Positions 1 through 11,315 of a stretch of 64,000 nucleotides of DNA are shown piece by piece (the first letter of the stretch is position 1; every line of letters begins with the position of its first letter). The translations under genes were made by a program, and so were the position numbers. This stretch comes from Nitrospira lenta (GTDB taxonomy: Bacteria > Nitrospirota > Nitrospiria > Nitrospirales > Nitrospiraceae): the NCBI GenBank assembly GCA_945905765.1, contig CAMDPZ010000001.1:60298-124297 (forward strand), given 5' to 3'. Under the pieces are notes generated by a model that was not told where the DNA came from, did no database searches, and saw only the letters and a list, made by a program, of their open reading frames with translations.

Positions 1-551
1 TGCGTCACATTTTTCCCGAGGAGGCGGGTATAGAGCGTCCCGTGAATAAAGTAGCCCTTCCCGAAGCCGAGCGCATATTCCCCGAGCACTCCCGGCTCAA
101 GACGGTCGGCCTGGCTCTTGGGGACCGCGAGCCCCTCTTCGATAAACGCCCAGTCCGGCTTGACCCAGACGGGATTGGTCAGCCGGGATTGTACGGTAAA
201 TTCGCCCCGTGGGGTATCAAAGATCCACTGCCCCTTCGACTCGCCCGGCTTGTCCAGGATCGTGCCGCTGCCGGTGGAGGCCAGCGCATCCAACATCACC
301 TGATCCTGCCGTTTGATATAGAGATGGTTGCGGGCCGTGTCGACCAGAATATAGGGCTGCGTCGGCATCAGCTGGGTCAGTTGCTTGGCCAGCGTTTTAT
401 AGCGAGCCTGAAGCGTGCGCAACGAGACAGGATCGACTGTGGCTGGGCGAACAGTTGATGCGGTCGACAGCGGCAGACCGCTGCTCTGCACCAGGGTGAC
501 CAGGAAGAGGCCCATCAGGCCAAACGACACAAATAGGAGGACGCGCTTCAT
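1..551 (-). CDS. L,D-transpeptidase (YkuD-like), C-terminus beyond window edge
   Basis: Own reverse-strand translation from ATG at 551: MKRVLLFVSFGLMGLFLVTLVQ...LVDTARNHLYIKRQ...GEFTVQSR...GFGKGYFIHGTLYTRLLGKNVT; signal anchor plus YkuD HGT motif; open to window edge. Confidence 0.75.
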   Translation of the reverse strand, partial: MKRVLLFVSFGLMGLFLVTLVQSSGLPLSTASTVRPATVDPVSLRTLQARYKTLAKQLTQLMPTQPYILVDTARNHLYIKRQDQVMLDALASTGSGTILDKPGESKGQWIFDTPRGEFTVQSRLTNPVWVKPDWAFIEEGLAVPKSQADRLEPGVLGEYALGFGKGYFIHGTLYTRLLGKNVT

Positions 552-561
552 GAGGCCTCCC

Positions 562-1710
562 TTAGGTTTCTTCCCGTTGAACACCCAGCAGCACTAACGT
601 CTGTGCGACGGAGTTCTGCTCATGCAGCGCGCCAACGATGGTGACGGGCGTGCCCTTCTCAACTCGATCAAACAGCTGAGTCATCTGTGGATTTTCGAGC
701 ATGACGCACCCTAATGTTTGGGCCATCAATTCATTCTCGACTCCGTGGATTTCGATTTGTCCCCCGATGGCGCGCGAGGCCGGGATCTGTCCGGTCTTTC
801 GTTCCAGCCGATAGCGCCGGCGATCCTCTTCGTTGGGATAGTCCAGAACCAACGCGCGATAAAACTGCGTCTGTCCCTGCCCGCGCTTGCGGTTGATCCG
901 ATAGCGGCCCTCCGGAGTAGCGCCATCGCCCTGATAACGCTTCTCGCGAATGCCATTGAAGCCGAGACGAACAGGATAGGACACAACCTTCTGCCCGTTG
1001 TGGTAAAGCGTCAACACACGATCGGCCTTATTGACCACAATCGCCGAAGTTTGGTGGGTACGAGACCAGGCGATGGTATCCTTGGCCATCTGTTGCCAAC
1101 GGCTGATTCGCCCGCGATCCGCATACCGGCCAAACTCATTACCCAGCAAAACCGTTTGCGTGGCCAGATTCTGCGCAGCCCGGTCCGATGCGTCGAGCGA
1201 GCGGTCGTACTGGCCCTGCTCGTAGAAAGCATGGGCTTGTTTCATGAGCAGATCGGTTTCAACGGGTTTCTGCCCCAGCACGAGCCGGCTATCGATGGCG
1301 CTGACTTGCACCGCCATCACCCGAAATCGATCCTCGACCTGGGCGATCTTGTTTTCCGCTGACTGGCGCAACGCTTCGCGCTCTTTGGTGAGACGGGCAA
1401 CTGTCTGGGAGCCTTCTTCCTGGAGCCGCCGCAGGGCGAGCTCCAAATCGTTAGGCTCCCAGGGCCAGCGAATCAGGTCTTCGTCAGCCTGAACACGACT
1501 TTTCAGCGCCATCCACTGGTGGGCGAACCGAGCATAGTCGACCGGGGAAAACTCGGCCGCCCGCAACTCCATGAGGTCCCGATCAATGTTTTCAACCGCT
1601 TCGATCGCATCTTGGGGCACGGCCTCCACGCAGCCGGTGAACAGACCGGCCAACGCCAAGGCTCCCCACCCCAAGACGATCGATGTAACTCGCGGACAGT
1701 GATCAGACAT
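562..1710 (-). CDS. L,D-transpeptidase (YkuD domain) lipoprotein
   Basis: ORF; lipobox LAGLFTGC; C-terminal IEIHGVENELMAQTLGCVMLEN matches YkuD HG...GC catalytic motif. Confidence 0.85.
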   Translation of the reverse strand: MSDHCPRVTSIVLGWGALALAGLFTGCVEAVPQDAIEAVENIDRDLMELRAAEFSPVDYARFAHQWMALKSRVQADEDLIRWPWEPNDLELALRRLQEEGSQTVARLTKEREALRQSAENKIAQVEDRFRVMAVQVSAIDSRLVLGQKPVETDLLMKQAHAFYEQGQYDRSLDASDRAAQNLATQTVLLGNEFGRYADRGRISRWQQMAKDTIAWSRTHQTSAIVVNKADRVLTLYHNGQKVVSYPVRLGFNGIREKRYQGDGATPEGRYRINRKRGQGQTQFYRALVLDYPNEEDRRRYRLERKTGQIPASRAIGGQIEIHGVENELMAQTLGCVMLENPQMTQLFDRVEKGTPVTIVGALHEQNSVAQTLVLLGVQREET

Positions 1711-1724
1711 AGGATCAGTCTATC

Positions 1725-2345
1725 TTACTTCTTCTTCGCTGCAGAGGGTTTTCCCTTTCCGATCTTGGCAAGCGCTGCCTCGATTTCCTGGGACACGGCC
1801 TGGCTCTTCTCGTGAATGGCCTTCGCCTTGGTTTGTGCGGTTGGGTAGTCTGCGGCATCGATCGCCGACTGCACTTGATTGAGCGATTCCTTGAGCGCGT
1901 CGGCATCGGCTTTGATCGACTCTAATGCGGCGCGATCTTTTCCGGCAGGCGCTTTGGCGACGAGTGCGAGCGTGGAGGCTACGGCCTCTTGCGCAACCTG
2001 TTGAGCCTGGAGTGCGGCGGCTTTCGCCTCTTCCTTCTTCGTCGCGGCCTCGACTTTCACCCGTTCAGCATCGCTCTTGGCGGCGGCGGCGAGCTGCTCG
2101 ACCTTCCCGTAATCACGGAGCAATGCGAATTTGCCGTCCTGCTCGCTCACTTCTTTCTTGAGCGCTGCCATCGTGCCTTCGATTTTGGCATATTCGTCCG
2201 CGACATAGGTTGCGGCGCCGCTCTGCTGCGCCTCGGTCACGGCTTTCTCTGCCGCTGCGATCTGTTCCGTCGGCGCCTTCGCGCAGGCCGTCAGCATCAA
2301 AAGGGCGCACATAACTGGCAACATTGCTGCTCGTGTATTCATCAT
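1725..2345 (-). CDS. alanine/lysine-rich coiled-coil lipoprotein, function unknown
   Basis: ORF; lipobox LLMLTAC at N-terminus; Ala/Lys/Glu-rich helical sequence. Confidence 0.7.
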   Translation of the reverse strand: MMNTRAAMLPVMCALLMLTACAKAPTEQIAAAEKAVTEAQQSGAATYVADEYAKIEGTMAALKKEVSEQDGKFALLRDYGKVEQLAAAAKSDAERVKVEAATKKEEAKAAALQAQQVAQEAVASTLALVAKAPAGKDRAALESIKADADALKESLNQVQSAIDAADYPTAQTKAKAIHEKSQAVSQEIEAALAKIGKGKPSAAKKK

Positions 2346-2690
2346 TTCTCTCCTTGTTAAAAAGCCGACTAAGGGTCAGCGCTCCTGTTTATCTTCGTTT
2401 GCTCGCCCGTTCTTCGCACACAAGATGCGTCGAATGAGTACTAATTCGCAAGGGTGATGCCAGCGAACCCGCGACGATAATCAGCACGAAGTCTTTGTAT
2501 TATAACGCTTTATATGGGAATGCCCTGAGAATATTGCGAAAGTGATGGGGCGGTCTAGTCCGTCACCGACAAAAGCGCCTCAATTATATAGTACGTATAG
2601 AAGGACGAATTCTCGATGTGACACGAGCCTCCGGCTAATGTCTCGCGCGCGGACCGAGGCGCAAACAGCCGCGCTCGAAGGAACAACCGT

Positions 2691-2719
2691 TTGACAGAGT
2701 GCGGCCCCGCCCCTATAAT
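2691..2719 (+). promoter_or_regulatory. sigma70-type promoter for rpmH operon
   Basis: TTGACA (2691-2696), 17 bp spacer, TATAAT (2714-2719); exact consensus hexamers, 42 bp upstream of rpmH ATG. Confidence 0.9.
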
Positions 2720-2761
2720 GCCCCGTTCATCCGTGAGTATTCTTAGCAAGGAGCGATTGTT

Positions 2762-2899
2762 ATGTCATTTACATCTGCACAGCCCTCGAACCTCAAGAAA
2801 AAGCGTGAGCATGGATTTCGTAAACGGATGAGCACGAAGAACGGCCGCAAGGTCTTGGCTCGCCGCCGCGCGAAGGGTCGGGCCCGCTTAACCGTATAA
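2762..2899 (+). CDS. rpmH: 50S ribosomal protein L34
   Basis: Own translation [45 protein letters not shown]; below the ORF-track length cutoff. Confidence 0.95.
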   Translation: MSFTSAQPSNLKKKREHGFRKRMSTKNGRKVLARRRAKGRARLTV

Positions 2900-2991
2900 T
2901 GTAGTGAGCGGTACCCCTGCAGGCTTCGCGAGGAATCTTGCCCCCGGTACGTATCCCAAACAAGGACGTTCCCTTCACAGAATGACGGCAG

Positions 2992-3432
2992 GTGGTCAGG
3001 ATCGAGATCCGGAGATCTGGACTCGAAGGGAGCTCCTGTGCGAGCTGGTTCTCACCCAGGATGATCGTCATGTCGCAGGGTGGAACTGACAGGGATCTGT
3101 TCCTGAAACGCAGCCGTGATATCGAGCATGCCAAGAAGCACGGCCGCCGTATTTCGACCGCCTTCTTTAACATGATGATTTGCGAGACTGAGGTAGGCGG
3201 CTCCCGTGTCGGCATTGTCGTCGGCAAGCGATTCGGAGGCGCCGTCAGCCGGAATCGCGTGAAGCGTCTGTTTCGGGAGCTCACGCGGCAGGTGCAAGAT
3301 CAATTGATCCCGGGGCAAGCGCTTGTCGTCTTTCCCAAACGGGAGTCGATTCTGCAGCCCTTTGCCGTCCTGAAAGAGGCCTGGCTGTCATCGCTCCAGC
3401 GCCAGCGACTCTTACGTATCCCTGAGGCCTAG
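2992..3432 (+). CDS. rnpA: ribonuclease P protein component (true start probably downstream of ORF start)
   Basis: [25 protein letters not shown] motif; position between rpmH and yidD. Confidence 0.92.
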   Translation: MVRIEIRRSGLEGSSCASWFSPRMIVMSQGGTDRDLFLKRSRDIEHAKKHGRRISTAFFNMMICETEVGGSRVGIVVGKRFGGAVSRNRVKRLFRELTRQVQDQLIPGQALVVFPKRESILQPFAVLKEAWLSSLQRQRLLRIPEA

Positions 3433-3433
3433 C

Positions 3434-3643
3434 ATGCGCCACTGGTGTCTAGCTCTGCTTGCCGGTTACCGCTATTGGATCTCGCCGTTCCTCGGACCGG
3501 CCTGCCGTTTCGAGCCGACCTGCTCTGAATATGCGAGTGCTGCAATCGATCGGTACGGGGTGCTCCGCGGGCTACGACTTGCGGCCTGCCGCCTGCTGAA
3601 GTGCCATCCGTTTCATCCCGGAGGAATGGACCCCGTAAAGTAA
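3434..3643 (+). CDS. yidD: membrane protein insertion efficiency factor
   Basis: [31 protein letters not shown]...[12 protein letters not shown] signature. Confidence 0.95.
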   Translation: MRHWCLALLAGYRYWISPFLGPACRFEPTCSEYASAAIDRYGVLRGLRLAACRLLKCHPFHPGGMDPVK

Positions 3644-3680
3644 CGGGGCCTTCGTTGTTTATTTTGGATAATATTTGGCC

Positions 3681-5378
3681 ATGGAAAAACGCGTCGTCAT
3701 TTTTCTCGTTCTCTCGTTAGCCATCATCCTGGGCTACGACCTGCTCCTGAAACAGATGGGCTGGCTCCCTGAGCCAGTGCCTGTCCAGGACTCGTCCGCT
3801 CGTGGCTCTTCCTCCACTGAGCCAGAATCGACGCCTACGAGTGTAGCGGGAGAGAACAGCGGTTCCCCCGGCGCGAGCCTCGCCACCCAATCTGGTCAAC
3901 AGCCTGCCGCGCAGGGCCTGAACCTCTCCCCAACGACATCGGAACAGACGGTGACAGTTGAAACGGATCTGGTGCGGGTCGGGTTCTCGAATCGTGGCGG
4001 AGTCATCAAGAGTTGGGAGTTGAAGCGCTACCATACGGCGCCCCCCGAAGAAAAACCGGTACAACTCGTCTACTCGGGGGGAAAGTTCAGAGGCCCCCTC
4101 TCGATTACTGTGGCGAACGCCGAGATTGAAAAAACGATTCAGGAAGGCCTCTACCATATTGAACAAGACTTCACGGTCCTGGATGCGGCCCATCCCGTCG
4201 GGCATGTCACGATGCAGTTTCACGATCCCGTCACCCATCTCGGCGTGGAGAAACGGCTAACCTTTCATCATGATAGTTATGTGGTGGATATCGCCGTCGC
4301 CCTGGAAGGCGTGACCGAGCCCTACGATGTCGGCCTGGGCACGAACTTCGGTATCGTGGAATGGGGAGAAGGATTCATCGGCCTGATCGGATCAGCTTCG
4401 CTGGTTGACGACAAGGCGGAAAAGGAAACGCCGGACACGGAGCTTGAACGAAAGGGCTCGGTTCAGTGGGTCGCGTTGCAGGACAAGTACTTCCTTTCCG
4501 TCTTGATGCCGAAACAGGCGACCTCCGCGCTGGCAAAAAAAGAAGGCGACAAGGTGGTCTCGGCCGGCGTGCGGATGCCCGCGCCTCTCGCAGGGACCTC
4601 TGTTGCGCTCCAGCTCTATGCCGGCCCGAAGGAATACGACACGCTCCGCTCATTGAACGTGGGCCTGGAAGACACGATCGATTTCGGCTGGTTCATCTTC
4701 GGCAGTTGGACAGTGGTGAAGTCGGTGGCCAAGCCGATTTTCTACGTGCTGCGATTCATCCACGACTATACCTACAACTACGGGCTCACCATCATCCTCC
4801 TGACGCTGGCGATCAAGCTGTTGTTTGTGCCGTTGCAGTACAAGAGCTACAAGTCGATGAAGATGATGCAGCTGATCCAGCCCAAGGTCGCGGCCGTACA
4901 GGAAAAGTACAAGGACGACCGGGACCGGCTGAACAAGGAATTGATCAAACTCTATCGCGACCAGAAAGTGAACCCGGTGGGCGGCTGCCTCCCGATGATC
5001 TTACAGATGCCGGTGTTCGTCGCCCTGTTCAACATCCTCTATATGACGATCGATCTGCGCCAAGCGCCCTTCATGCTCTGGATTACCGACTTGTCGGTGC
5101 AGGATCCCTACTATGTGTTGCCGGTCATCATGGGAGCGACGATGGTGATCCAGCAGAAGATCACGCCCACCACAATGGACCCGACGCAAGCGAAGATCAT
5201 GCTGGTGCTCCCGGTGTTCATGACCTTCCTGTTCGTCAATTTCCCTGCAGGGCTGGTCCTGTATTGGCTGACGAACAACGTCCTGACCATCTCGCAACAA
5301 GTATTTACGGATCGGTTTCTGTTTCGCAACAAGACCCTCATCTCGACAGGGCCTGAGCAGGGCAGCGCGAAGTCATAA
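3681..5378 (+). CDS. yidC: membrane protein insertase YidC
   Basis: Long N-terminal periplasmic region then YNYGLTIILLTLAIKLLFVPLQYKSYKSMKMMQ...NPVGGCLPMILQMPVFVALF; ATG at 3681 preferred over TTG at 3675. Confidence 0.95.
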   Translation: MEKRVVIFLVLSLAIILGYDLLLKQMGWLPEPVPVQDSSARGSSSTEPESTPTSVAGENSGSPGASLATQSGQQPAAQGLNLSPTTSEQTVTVETDLVRVGFSNRGGVIKSWELKRYHTAPPEEKPVQLVYSGGKFRGPLSITVANAEIEKTIQEGLYHIEQDFTVLDAAHPVGHVTMQFHDPVTHLGVEKRLTFHHDSYVVDIAVALEGVTEPYDVGLGTNFGIVEWGEGFIGLIGSASLVDDKAEKETPDTELERKGSVQWVALQDKYFLSVLMPKQATSALAKKEGDKVVSAGVRMPAPLAGTSVALQLYAGPKEYDTLRSLNVGLEDTIDFGWFIFGSWTVVKSVAKPIFYVLRFIHDYTYNYGLTIILLTLAIKLLFVPLQYKSYKSMKMMQLIQPKVAAVQEKYKDDRDRLNKELIKLYRDQKVNPVGGCLPMILQMPVFVALFNILYMTIDLRQAPFMLWITDLSVQDPYYVLPVIMGATMVIQQKITPTTMDPTQAKIMLVLPVFMTFLFVNFPAGLVLYWLTNNVLTISQQVFTDRFLFRNKTLISTGPEQGSAKS

Positions 5379-5434
5379 CCGCCCCCAGGAACCAGTGCCT
5401 CGCTGGGGGAAGCAGCGCCGAGCGAAAGAATGTC

Positions 5435-6862
5435 ATGCGGGGAGGACTTGAGGATACGATCTGCGCCATTGCCACCCCCATGGGGGAAGGCGGCATCGGG
5501 ATCGTCCGTCTGAGCGGCCCCCAATCGCTCACTGTCGCCTCCCAGGTCGTTCGATTACGTTCCGGTCGCCCCCTGACATCGGTTTCCTCGCACAGACTCT
5601 ATCTCGCCGATCTGGTGATTCCCGCAGCGGACAAGCGGAACGAGCGTTCGCTCGGTCATGATCGAACGCAGACTGTCGGCCTACTCGACGAAGCCCTCGT
5701 GGTCTACATGAAGGCGCCCCGTTCATTTACCGCAGAAGATGTGGTCGAGATTCAATCGCATGGCGGGGCTTTGGTGCTGGAGCTAATCTGCAAGGTCTGC
5801 GTCGAATCAGGCGCACGGATGGCGGAGCCTGGAGAGTTTACAAAGCGGGCATTCCTCAACGGGAGGCTGGACCTGTCTCAGGCGGAAGCGGTCCTCGATA
5901 CCATCAAGGCCACATCGACCGCCGGTCTCCATATCGCCCAGCGACATCTACGAGGTGAGCTCGCCCGCGAAGTAGACCAGGCCAGATCCTCGCTCCTCAC
6001 GGTGTTAGCCCATGTGGAGGCGGGGATCGATTTTGTGGATGAAGATATCGCCTTTCTGCAACGAGATGAGCTGGTGCGTATCGTCAAGGAAGCCTATGCC
6101 GTAGTTCAGAAACTCGAAGCCACGGCACAGGAGGGACGGATCTTGCGGGAGGGGGCGCGCGTCGTCATTCTCGGCCGCCCGAATGTCGGGAAATCCAGCT
6201 TGCTGAACCGTCTGTTGCGGGAAGAACGCGCCATTGTGACAGCCATTGCCGGCACGACGAGGGATGTGATCGAGGAATCCCTCGATCTCCACGGAGTGAT
6301 GATTCGAGTGATGGATACCGCGGGGCTGCGGGACACGGACGACCTCGTCGAACGGGAAGGGATCAAACGGACGCGCGCCGCGCAAGGCGAAGCCGACCTT
6401 GCGTTAGTGGTACTGGATGGAACTGTTCCCCTCACGAGCGACGACCGTGACCTCTTAGAGGCGGTCCGCGATCGCAAGCATCTGGTGCTACTCAATAAAT
6501 CTGACCTTGCCCAGACCCTGGAGACGGAGGCGGCGCTGACAGGCCATCCGACCTGTCCCATTTCGGCAAAAACCGGATTGGGAGTGGAGGCGATGAAATC
6601 GGCTCTTCGTGCTCAGCTGGTCTCCGGAGGCTTTGAGGCGGCAGAGAGCGTCACGGTCACGAACGTGCGACATCGTGATGCATTACGCCGGGCCGGTGAA
6701 TCGCTGGGCCAGGCCCTTGAGTCTGCGCAAGGTGGAATGGCAGGCGAGCTCGTCTCGATCGATGTGCGAGCCGCGGCCGACGCGCTCGGAGAAATTACCG
6801 GGGCCATTACGACGGACGAAATTTTAGCGCAGATCTTTTCAGAATTCTGTATCGGCAAGTAG
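5435..6862 (+). CDS. mnmE: tRNA modification GTPase MnmE
   Basis: [23 protein letters not shown]-domain [21 protein letters not shown]-terminal FCIGK. Confidence 0.96.
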   Translation: MRGGLEDTICAIATPMGEGGIGIVRLSGPQSLTVASQVVRLRSGRPLTSVSSHRLYLADLVIPAADKRNERSLGHDRTQTVGLLDEALVVYMKAPRSFTAEDVVEIQSHGGALVLELICKVCVESGARMAEPGEFTKRAFLNGRLDLSQAEAVLDTIKATSTAGLHIAQRHLRGELAREVDQARSSLLTVLAHVEAGIDFVDEDIAFLQRDELVRIVKEAYAVVQKLEATAQEGRILREGARVVILGRPNVGKSSLLNRLLREERAIVTAIAGTTRDVIEESLDLHGVMIRVMDTAGLRDTDDLVEREGIKRTRAAQGEADLALVVLDGTVPLTSDDRDLLEAVRDRKHLVLLNKSDLAQTLETEAALTGHPTCPISAKTGLGVEAMKSALRAQLVSGGFEAAESVTVTNVRHRDALRRAGESLGQALESAQGGMAGELVSIDVRAAADALGEITGAITTDEILAQIFSEFCIGK

Positions 6863-6875
6863 GGCGAGGGAGCGC

Positions 6876-8774
6876 ATGGAACAGACGGTTGACGTCATTG
6901 TCGTGGGGGGAGGTCATGCAGGCTGCGAAGCCGCCTTGGCTGCGGCGCGCATGGGTGCGCAAACCCTGTTGCTCACGATGGATCACGACCGCATCGCACA
7001 GATGTCCTGCAACCCGGCGATCGGGGGCATCGCCAAGGGGCACCTCGTCAAGGAAATCGATGCGCTGGGGGGGGAGATGGCGCGGAACACGGATCAAGCC
7101 GGCATCCAGTTCCGCTTCATCAATACGAGCAAAGGCCCGGCGGTGCGAGCCCTCCGCGTCCAATGCGACAAGAAACTGTACCGGGAGGCCATGCAACAGA
7201 CGTTGCGCCTCCAGCCAGGGCTCACGATCGGCGAGGGCACGGTCGATCGCTTACTGACGCATGCCGGCGCGATTACGGGCGTCGTGACCGGTCGCGGCGA
7301 ACATATCTCGGCGAAGGCTGTCATTCTAACATCAGGTACATTCCTTAAGGGACTTATCCATATCGGCCTGAATCATTTCCCTGCGGGACGAGCGGGTGAA
7401 GCGTCCGCCGAACACCTGTCCGATTGTATGCGCGACCTGGGGTTTGAAGTGGGACGGCTCAAAACCGGCACACCGCCTCGCCTGGACGGGGCCACCATCG
7501 ACTTTTCCGTCATGGCGCCGCAACCGGGCGATGATCCGCCTCCGCCCTTCTCATATCGCACCGACCGAATCGTGAACCGACAGCTTCCCTGTCATTTGAC
7601 TCACACCAGTCGCGCAACCCACGAGTTGATCCAACGCAACCTGGACCGGTCGCCGCTCTACAGCGGCATCATTGAATCAATAGGACCCCGCTATTGTCCC
7701 TCAATCGAGGATAAAGTTGTGCGCTTCGCCGACAAAGAGCGGCATCAGATCTTTATCGAGCCGGAAGGGCTGGAAAGCCGGGAGTTTTACCCCAACGGCA
7801 TTTCCACCAGCCTCCCGGTCGATGTACAGGCCGCCATGCTCAAGACGATTCCAGGATTAGAGCATGCCACGATGCTGAAACCTGGCTATGCGATTGAGTA
7901 TGACTATTTTCCTCCCAGGCAATTGCACCAAACTCTAGAAACCAAGCTCTTGGCCGGCCTTTACCATGCGGGACAGATTAATGGGACATCCGGCTATGAA
8001 GAAGCGGCAGCTCAAGGTCTCATGGCCGGGATCAATGCCGTCTTGAAACTGCGCGAAGAGCCTCCACTGGTGCTGGATCGTTCGCAGGCCTATATTGGCG
8101 TTTTAATTGATGATCTTATTACGAAGGACGCGCGTGAGCCTTATCGTATGTTCACCTCGCGGGCAGAATATCGCCTCTTGTTGCGCCATGGGAATGCAGA
8201 TCTTCGATTAACTGACATTGGACAAAAGGCCGGACTGATCTCCGATGAGGTCTATGCCAAATTTCAAATAAAACAAGAAGCCATCGAATCAGAACTAGTA
8301 CGGCTCGAAGAGTTTCGGCCCAGGCTCACGGAAGTCGTTCGTGAACGTTTAATGAAGGCTCAGATCGAAGATATCTCCGGGCCCTGCACCGCTGCCCAAC
8401 TATTACGGAGGCAGGGTGTTAGCTATAAGACTCTTCTGGAAGCGCTTGAAATTGAGTCTGTGCAAGACATTGAAACATATGAAGAAATAGAGCTGCAGAT
8501 TAAGTATTCCGGCTATATTAAGCGGCAGCTCCAACAGATAGGGCGGTTCAAAAAGCTTGAGTCCAAGCCCATTCCAATCGGCTTTGACTACGATAAAACG
8601 ACTGGCTTTTCACGGGAAGTTCGTGAAAAGTTAAAAAAAGTACGCCCAGCATCCATAGGGCAAGCATCGAGAATTTCAGGAATCACGCCGGCGGCAATCT
8701 CCCTTCTCCTTGTGGCACTCGAAAGACACAGGGGAGAATCCAACCGAGGCAATCTTTTACAGCTCTCGTCTTAA
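6876..8774 (+). CDS. mnmG: tRNA uridine-5-carboxymethylaminomethyl modification enzyme MnmG
   Basis: [67 protein letters not shown]. Confidence 0.97.
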   Translation: MEQTVDVIVVGGGHAGCEAALAAARMGAQTLLLTMDHDRIAQMSCNPAIGGIAKGHLVKEIDALGGEMARNTDQAGIQFRFINTSKGPAVRALRVQCDKKLYREAMQQTLRLQPGLTIGEGTVDRLLTHAGAITGVVTGRGEHISAKAVILTSGTFLKGLIHIGLNHFPAGRAGEASAEHLSDCMRDLGFEVGRLKTGTPPRLDGATIDFSVMAPQPGDDPPPPFSYRTDRIVNRQLPCHLTHTSRATHELIQRNLDRSPLYSGIIESIGPRYCPSIEDKVVRFADKERHQIFIEPEGLESREFYPNGISTSLPVDVQAAMLKTIPGLEHATMLKPGYAIEYDYFPPRQLHQTLETKLLAGLYHAGQINGTSGYEEAAAQGLMAGINAVLKLREEPPLVLDRSQAYIGVLIDDLITKDAREPYRMFTSRAEYRLLLRHGNADLRLTDIGQKAGLISDEVYAKFQIKQEAIESELVRLEEFRPRLTEVVRERLMKAQIEDISGPCTAAQLLRRQGVSYKTLLEALEIESVQDIETYEEIELQIKYSGYIKRQLQQIGRFKKLESKPIPIGFDYDKTTGFSREVREKLKKVRPASIGQASRISGITPAAISLLLVALERHRGESNRGNLLQLSS

Positions 8775-8841
8775 GCTCGTAAATGCTGATATTTCTCGGT
8801 CAGCACCGGAATACCTTGACCTCATCTGCTGATTCACGTAA

Positions 8842-9501
8842 TTGTTCCACGTGGAACATGAACAAGAATTACACACACTCATAGTTAACGCCGCAAAAGA
8901 AATCGGGCTGACTATAGAAAAGGTTCAAGTCGAGCAATTCCTACGTTATCTTGCTCAACTTATTGAGTGGAATAAGACGATTAACCTCACCGCGATCGTC
9001 GAGCCTCATGAAATTATTATCAAACATTTCATTGATTCACTTGCCGCGCTTGCTGCGACAAATTTCCCTGAACAGGCCCTGGTGCTTGATGTAGGGTCTG
9101 GCGGGGGATTCCCCGGCATTCCATTGAAAATTATGAGACCAGACCTCCAGCTGGTTCTTATTGAGCCAGTTCAAAAAAAATGCTCATTTCTTAATTCAGT
9201 AATTGGCCTCTTAAAACTCCGCGGAATATCAACGTTTAATGGTACTATCGAGCAATATGCCAAGAAACCTCTTCATCCGACTGTTGACATGATTGTCCTG
9301 CGGGCATTGAAGTTTGAAGAGGTAAGAAAACATGCCCCTGCCTTATTGGCCCCAAAAGGGAAAGTCGTCCTGTATCGAACAGAAGCAGTCCAAAATCATG
9401 AACTTGGCGATGAATTCCATTTCGCGAATGAAACAGTTTTCCTTTTACCTCAGGAGTCTGGCAAAAGAGTCATTGCAGTGCTTGAACGTAGTAATTCATA
9501 A
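8842..9501 (+). CDS. rsmG: 16S rRNA (guanine527-N7)-methyltransferase RsmG
   Basis: NLTAIVEPHEIIIKHFIDSLA...LDVGSGGGFPGIPLKI; start is TTG 8842 or GTG 8851. Confidence 0.93.
   Translation: MFHVEHEQELHTLIVNAAKEIGLTIEKVQVEQFLRYLAQLIEWNKTINLTAIVEPHEIIIKHFIDSLAALAATNFPEQALVLDVGSGGGFPGIPLKIMRPDLQLVLIEPVQKKCSFLNSVIGLLKLRGISTFNGTIEQYAKKPLHPTVDMIVLRALKFEEVRKHAPALLAPKGKVVLYRTEAVQNHELGDEFHFANETVFLLPQESGKRVIAVLERSNS
8843..8858. promoter_or_regulatory. parS centromere site (ParB-binding palindrome)
   Basis: TGTTCCACGTGGAACA, perfect 16-bp palindrome matching known parS forms, near parAB. Confidence 0.92.
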
Positions 9502-9522
9502 TATAATCAATTATGTACGTCT

Positions 9523-10335
9523 ATGTTCCACGTGGAACAGGATCGATTTAATTTCATAATGACAAAAATTATTGCGATCGCAAATCAAAAGGGTGGTGTA
9601 GGGAAAACGACCACGGCCGTGAACCTTGCCGCTGGCATCGCGCTGCTGGGCAAACGGGTCCTCCTCATTGATATGGACCCGCAAGGGAATGCCACCAGCG
9701 GGCTAGGGGTCGATCCAAGGTCCTTACAGGCCACGATCTATAACTGTCTGGTCAATGAAGTGAAGTTCCAGGACGCCGTGCTTACCACGGAAGTAAATGG
9801 CCTATCACTCTTGCCGGCAAATGCCGACCTATCCGGGGCGGAAATAGAACTGGTGAACGTTGAAGATCGTGAAAAGCTGCTTCAACGTTTCCTGCGAGAC
9901 ATCGAGCCATTGTTCGACGTCATCTTCCTCGACTGCCCACCGACATTGGGAATCCTGACGGTAAACGCCCTCGTCGCAGCCCGCACCATTTTGGTCCCGG
10001 TTCAATGTGAGTATTATGCGATGGAGGGACTCAGCCGGTTGGTCGGCAGCATCGAGCGAGTCCGCCAATCATTCAACCAGGATCTCCAGCTGGAAGGGAT
10101 CGTCTTGACAATGTTTGATGCGAGGAATACGTTGGCGCGTCAAGTAGTTGAGCAAGTTCGCGCACATTTTAAAGACGTCGTCTATAACACCGTAATCCCT
10201 CGTAATGTGACGCTCGCCGAGGCTCCAAGTTACGGTCGTCCAGCCATGCTGTATAACGTCGCGTCGGCAGGGGCGCAGGCCTATTTGTCTTTAGCCAAGG
10301 AGTTTGTGAGTCATGGAGAAAAAAGCGCTCGGTAG
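9523..10335 (+). CDS. parA: chromosome partitioning ATPase ParA/Soj (probable true start ATG 9560)
   Basis: [28 protein letters not shown] deviant Walker A; residues before it are encoded by parS. Confidence 0.95.
   Translation: MFHVEQDRFNFIMTKIIAIANQKGGVGKTTTAVNLAAGIALLGKRVLLIDMDPQGNATSGLGVDPRSLQATIYNCLVNEVKFQDAVLTTEVNGLSLLPANADLSGAEIELVNVEDREKLLQRFLRDIEPLFDVIFLDCPPTLGILTVNALVAARTILVPVQCEYYAMEGLSRLVGSIERVRQSFNQDLQLEGIVLTMFDARNTLARQVVEQVRAHFKDVVYNTVIPRNVTLAEAPSYGRPAMLYNVASAGAQAYLSLAKEFVSHGEKSAR
9524..9539. promoter_or_regulatory. parS centromere site (second copy)
   Basis: Identical TGTTCCACGTGGAACA palindrome immediately upstream of/overlapping parA. Confidence 0.92.
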
Positions 10336-11161
10336 AGGGCTCGACGCATTGTTGCCTGCCGCCAAACCTGCGTCCACGCCGGACATGCCGGAGGTTCAGC
10401 ATCTGCGGGTCGATGCGATTGTGCCCAACCGGTATCAGCCAAGACAAACGTTTGCGCCGCAGGAACTGGCTGAGCTCACGGCCTCATTGAAGCAAAGCGG
10501 ATTGCTGCAGCCAATTTTGGTGCGCCGCAAGGGTGACGGAATCTACGAACTCATTTCCGGTGAGCGCCGCTGGCGCGCGACGAAAGATGCGGGACTCGAC
10601 ACGATTCAAGCGGTCATTCGCAATTGCGGCGATGAAGAATCTGTCGTGCTGGCGCTGGTGGAAAATCTTCAGCGGGCAGACCTGAACCCTATGGAAATGG
10701 CCAGGGCCTACCATCGGATGATGAACGAATTTGGGCTCACGCAGGACATAATTGCGCAACGAGTCGGTTGCGAACGGTCCTCTATCGCCAATATCGTACG
10801 CCTCATCAATCTGCCATCAGAGATTCAACAGCTCATTGAACTGAACCAGCTTTCCATGGGCCATGCGAAGGTTATTCTTGGTCTTCCAAATTCGAGTGAG
10901 CAGCTTCGAGTCGCCAAGCTCGTGATCGCCCAAACATTCTCGGTGAGAGAAACGGAAAAACTCGTAGAGGCCTCGCCAATTGCAAAAAATCGCAAGACCA
11001 AAGAGCTACGCCGGACACCCTGGTCAGACGTTGAAGAGCGGCTGCAGAAACGACTAGGCACCAAAGTCTCGATCCAAAAAGGACGACGCGGCGGGAAAAT
11101 TGTTATCCACTACTTCTCAGCCCCGGAACTTGACGGAATTCTTGAAACTCTTCTGAGCTAA
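10313..11161 (+). CDS. parB: chromosome partitioning protein ParB/Spo0J
   Basis: [49 protein letters not shown]. Confidence 0.96.
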   Translation: MEKKALGRGLDALLPAAKPASTPDMPEVQHLRVDAIVPNRYQPRQTFAPQELAELTASLKQSGLLQPILVRRKGDGIYELISGERRWRATKDAGLDTIQAVIRNCGDEESVVLALVENLQRADLNPMEMARAYHRMMNEFGLTQDIIAQRVGCERSSIANIVRLINLPSEIQQLIELNQLSMGHAKVILGLPNSSEQLRVAKLVIAQTFSVRETEKLVEASPIAKNRKTKELRRTPWSDVEERLQKRLGTKVSIQKGRRGGKIVIHYFSAPELDGILETLLS

Positions 11162-11315
11162 TTCACATCCGTTTGTGCCTCTTAACACTCCTGCTGGCGA
11201 GGGCATATTTATTGCTCTCTCACTCATGATTAAGCTCGTCCGTACTGTCTACCTAGACATACAGGATTACAGTCACAGTGAAACACTGGCACTAACTCGA
11301 GGAGGCGCACTCATT

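Noticed and set aside
3631-3648. CCCCGT/ACGGGG hairpin at the yidD stop as an intrinsic terminator
   Set aside because: Short stem overlapping the stop codon and no clear U tract; yidC follows closely in the same direction.
4466-5356. 296-aa plus-strand ORF overlapping yidC
   Set aside because: Alternate-frame ORF inside a clearly identified yidC.
9523-9559. [12 protein letters not shown] as genuine N-terminus of ParA
   Set aside because: Encoded largely by parS; canonical ParA N-terminus begins at ATG 9560.
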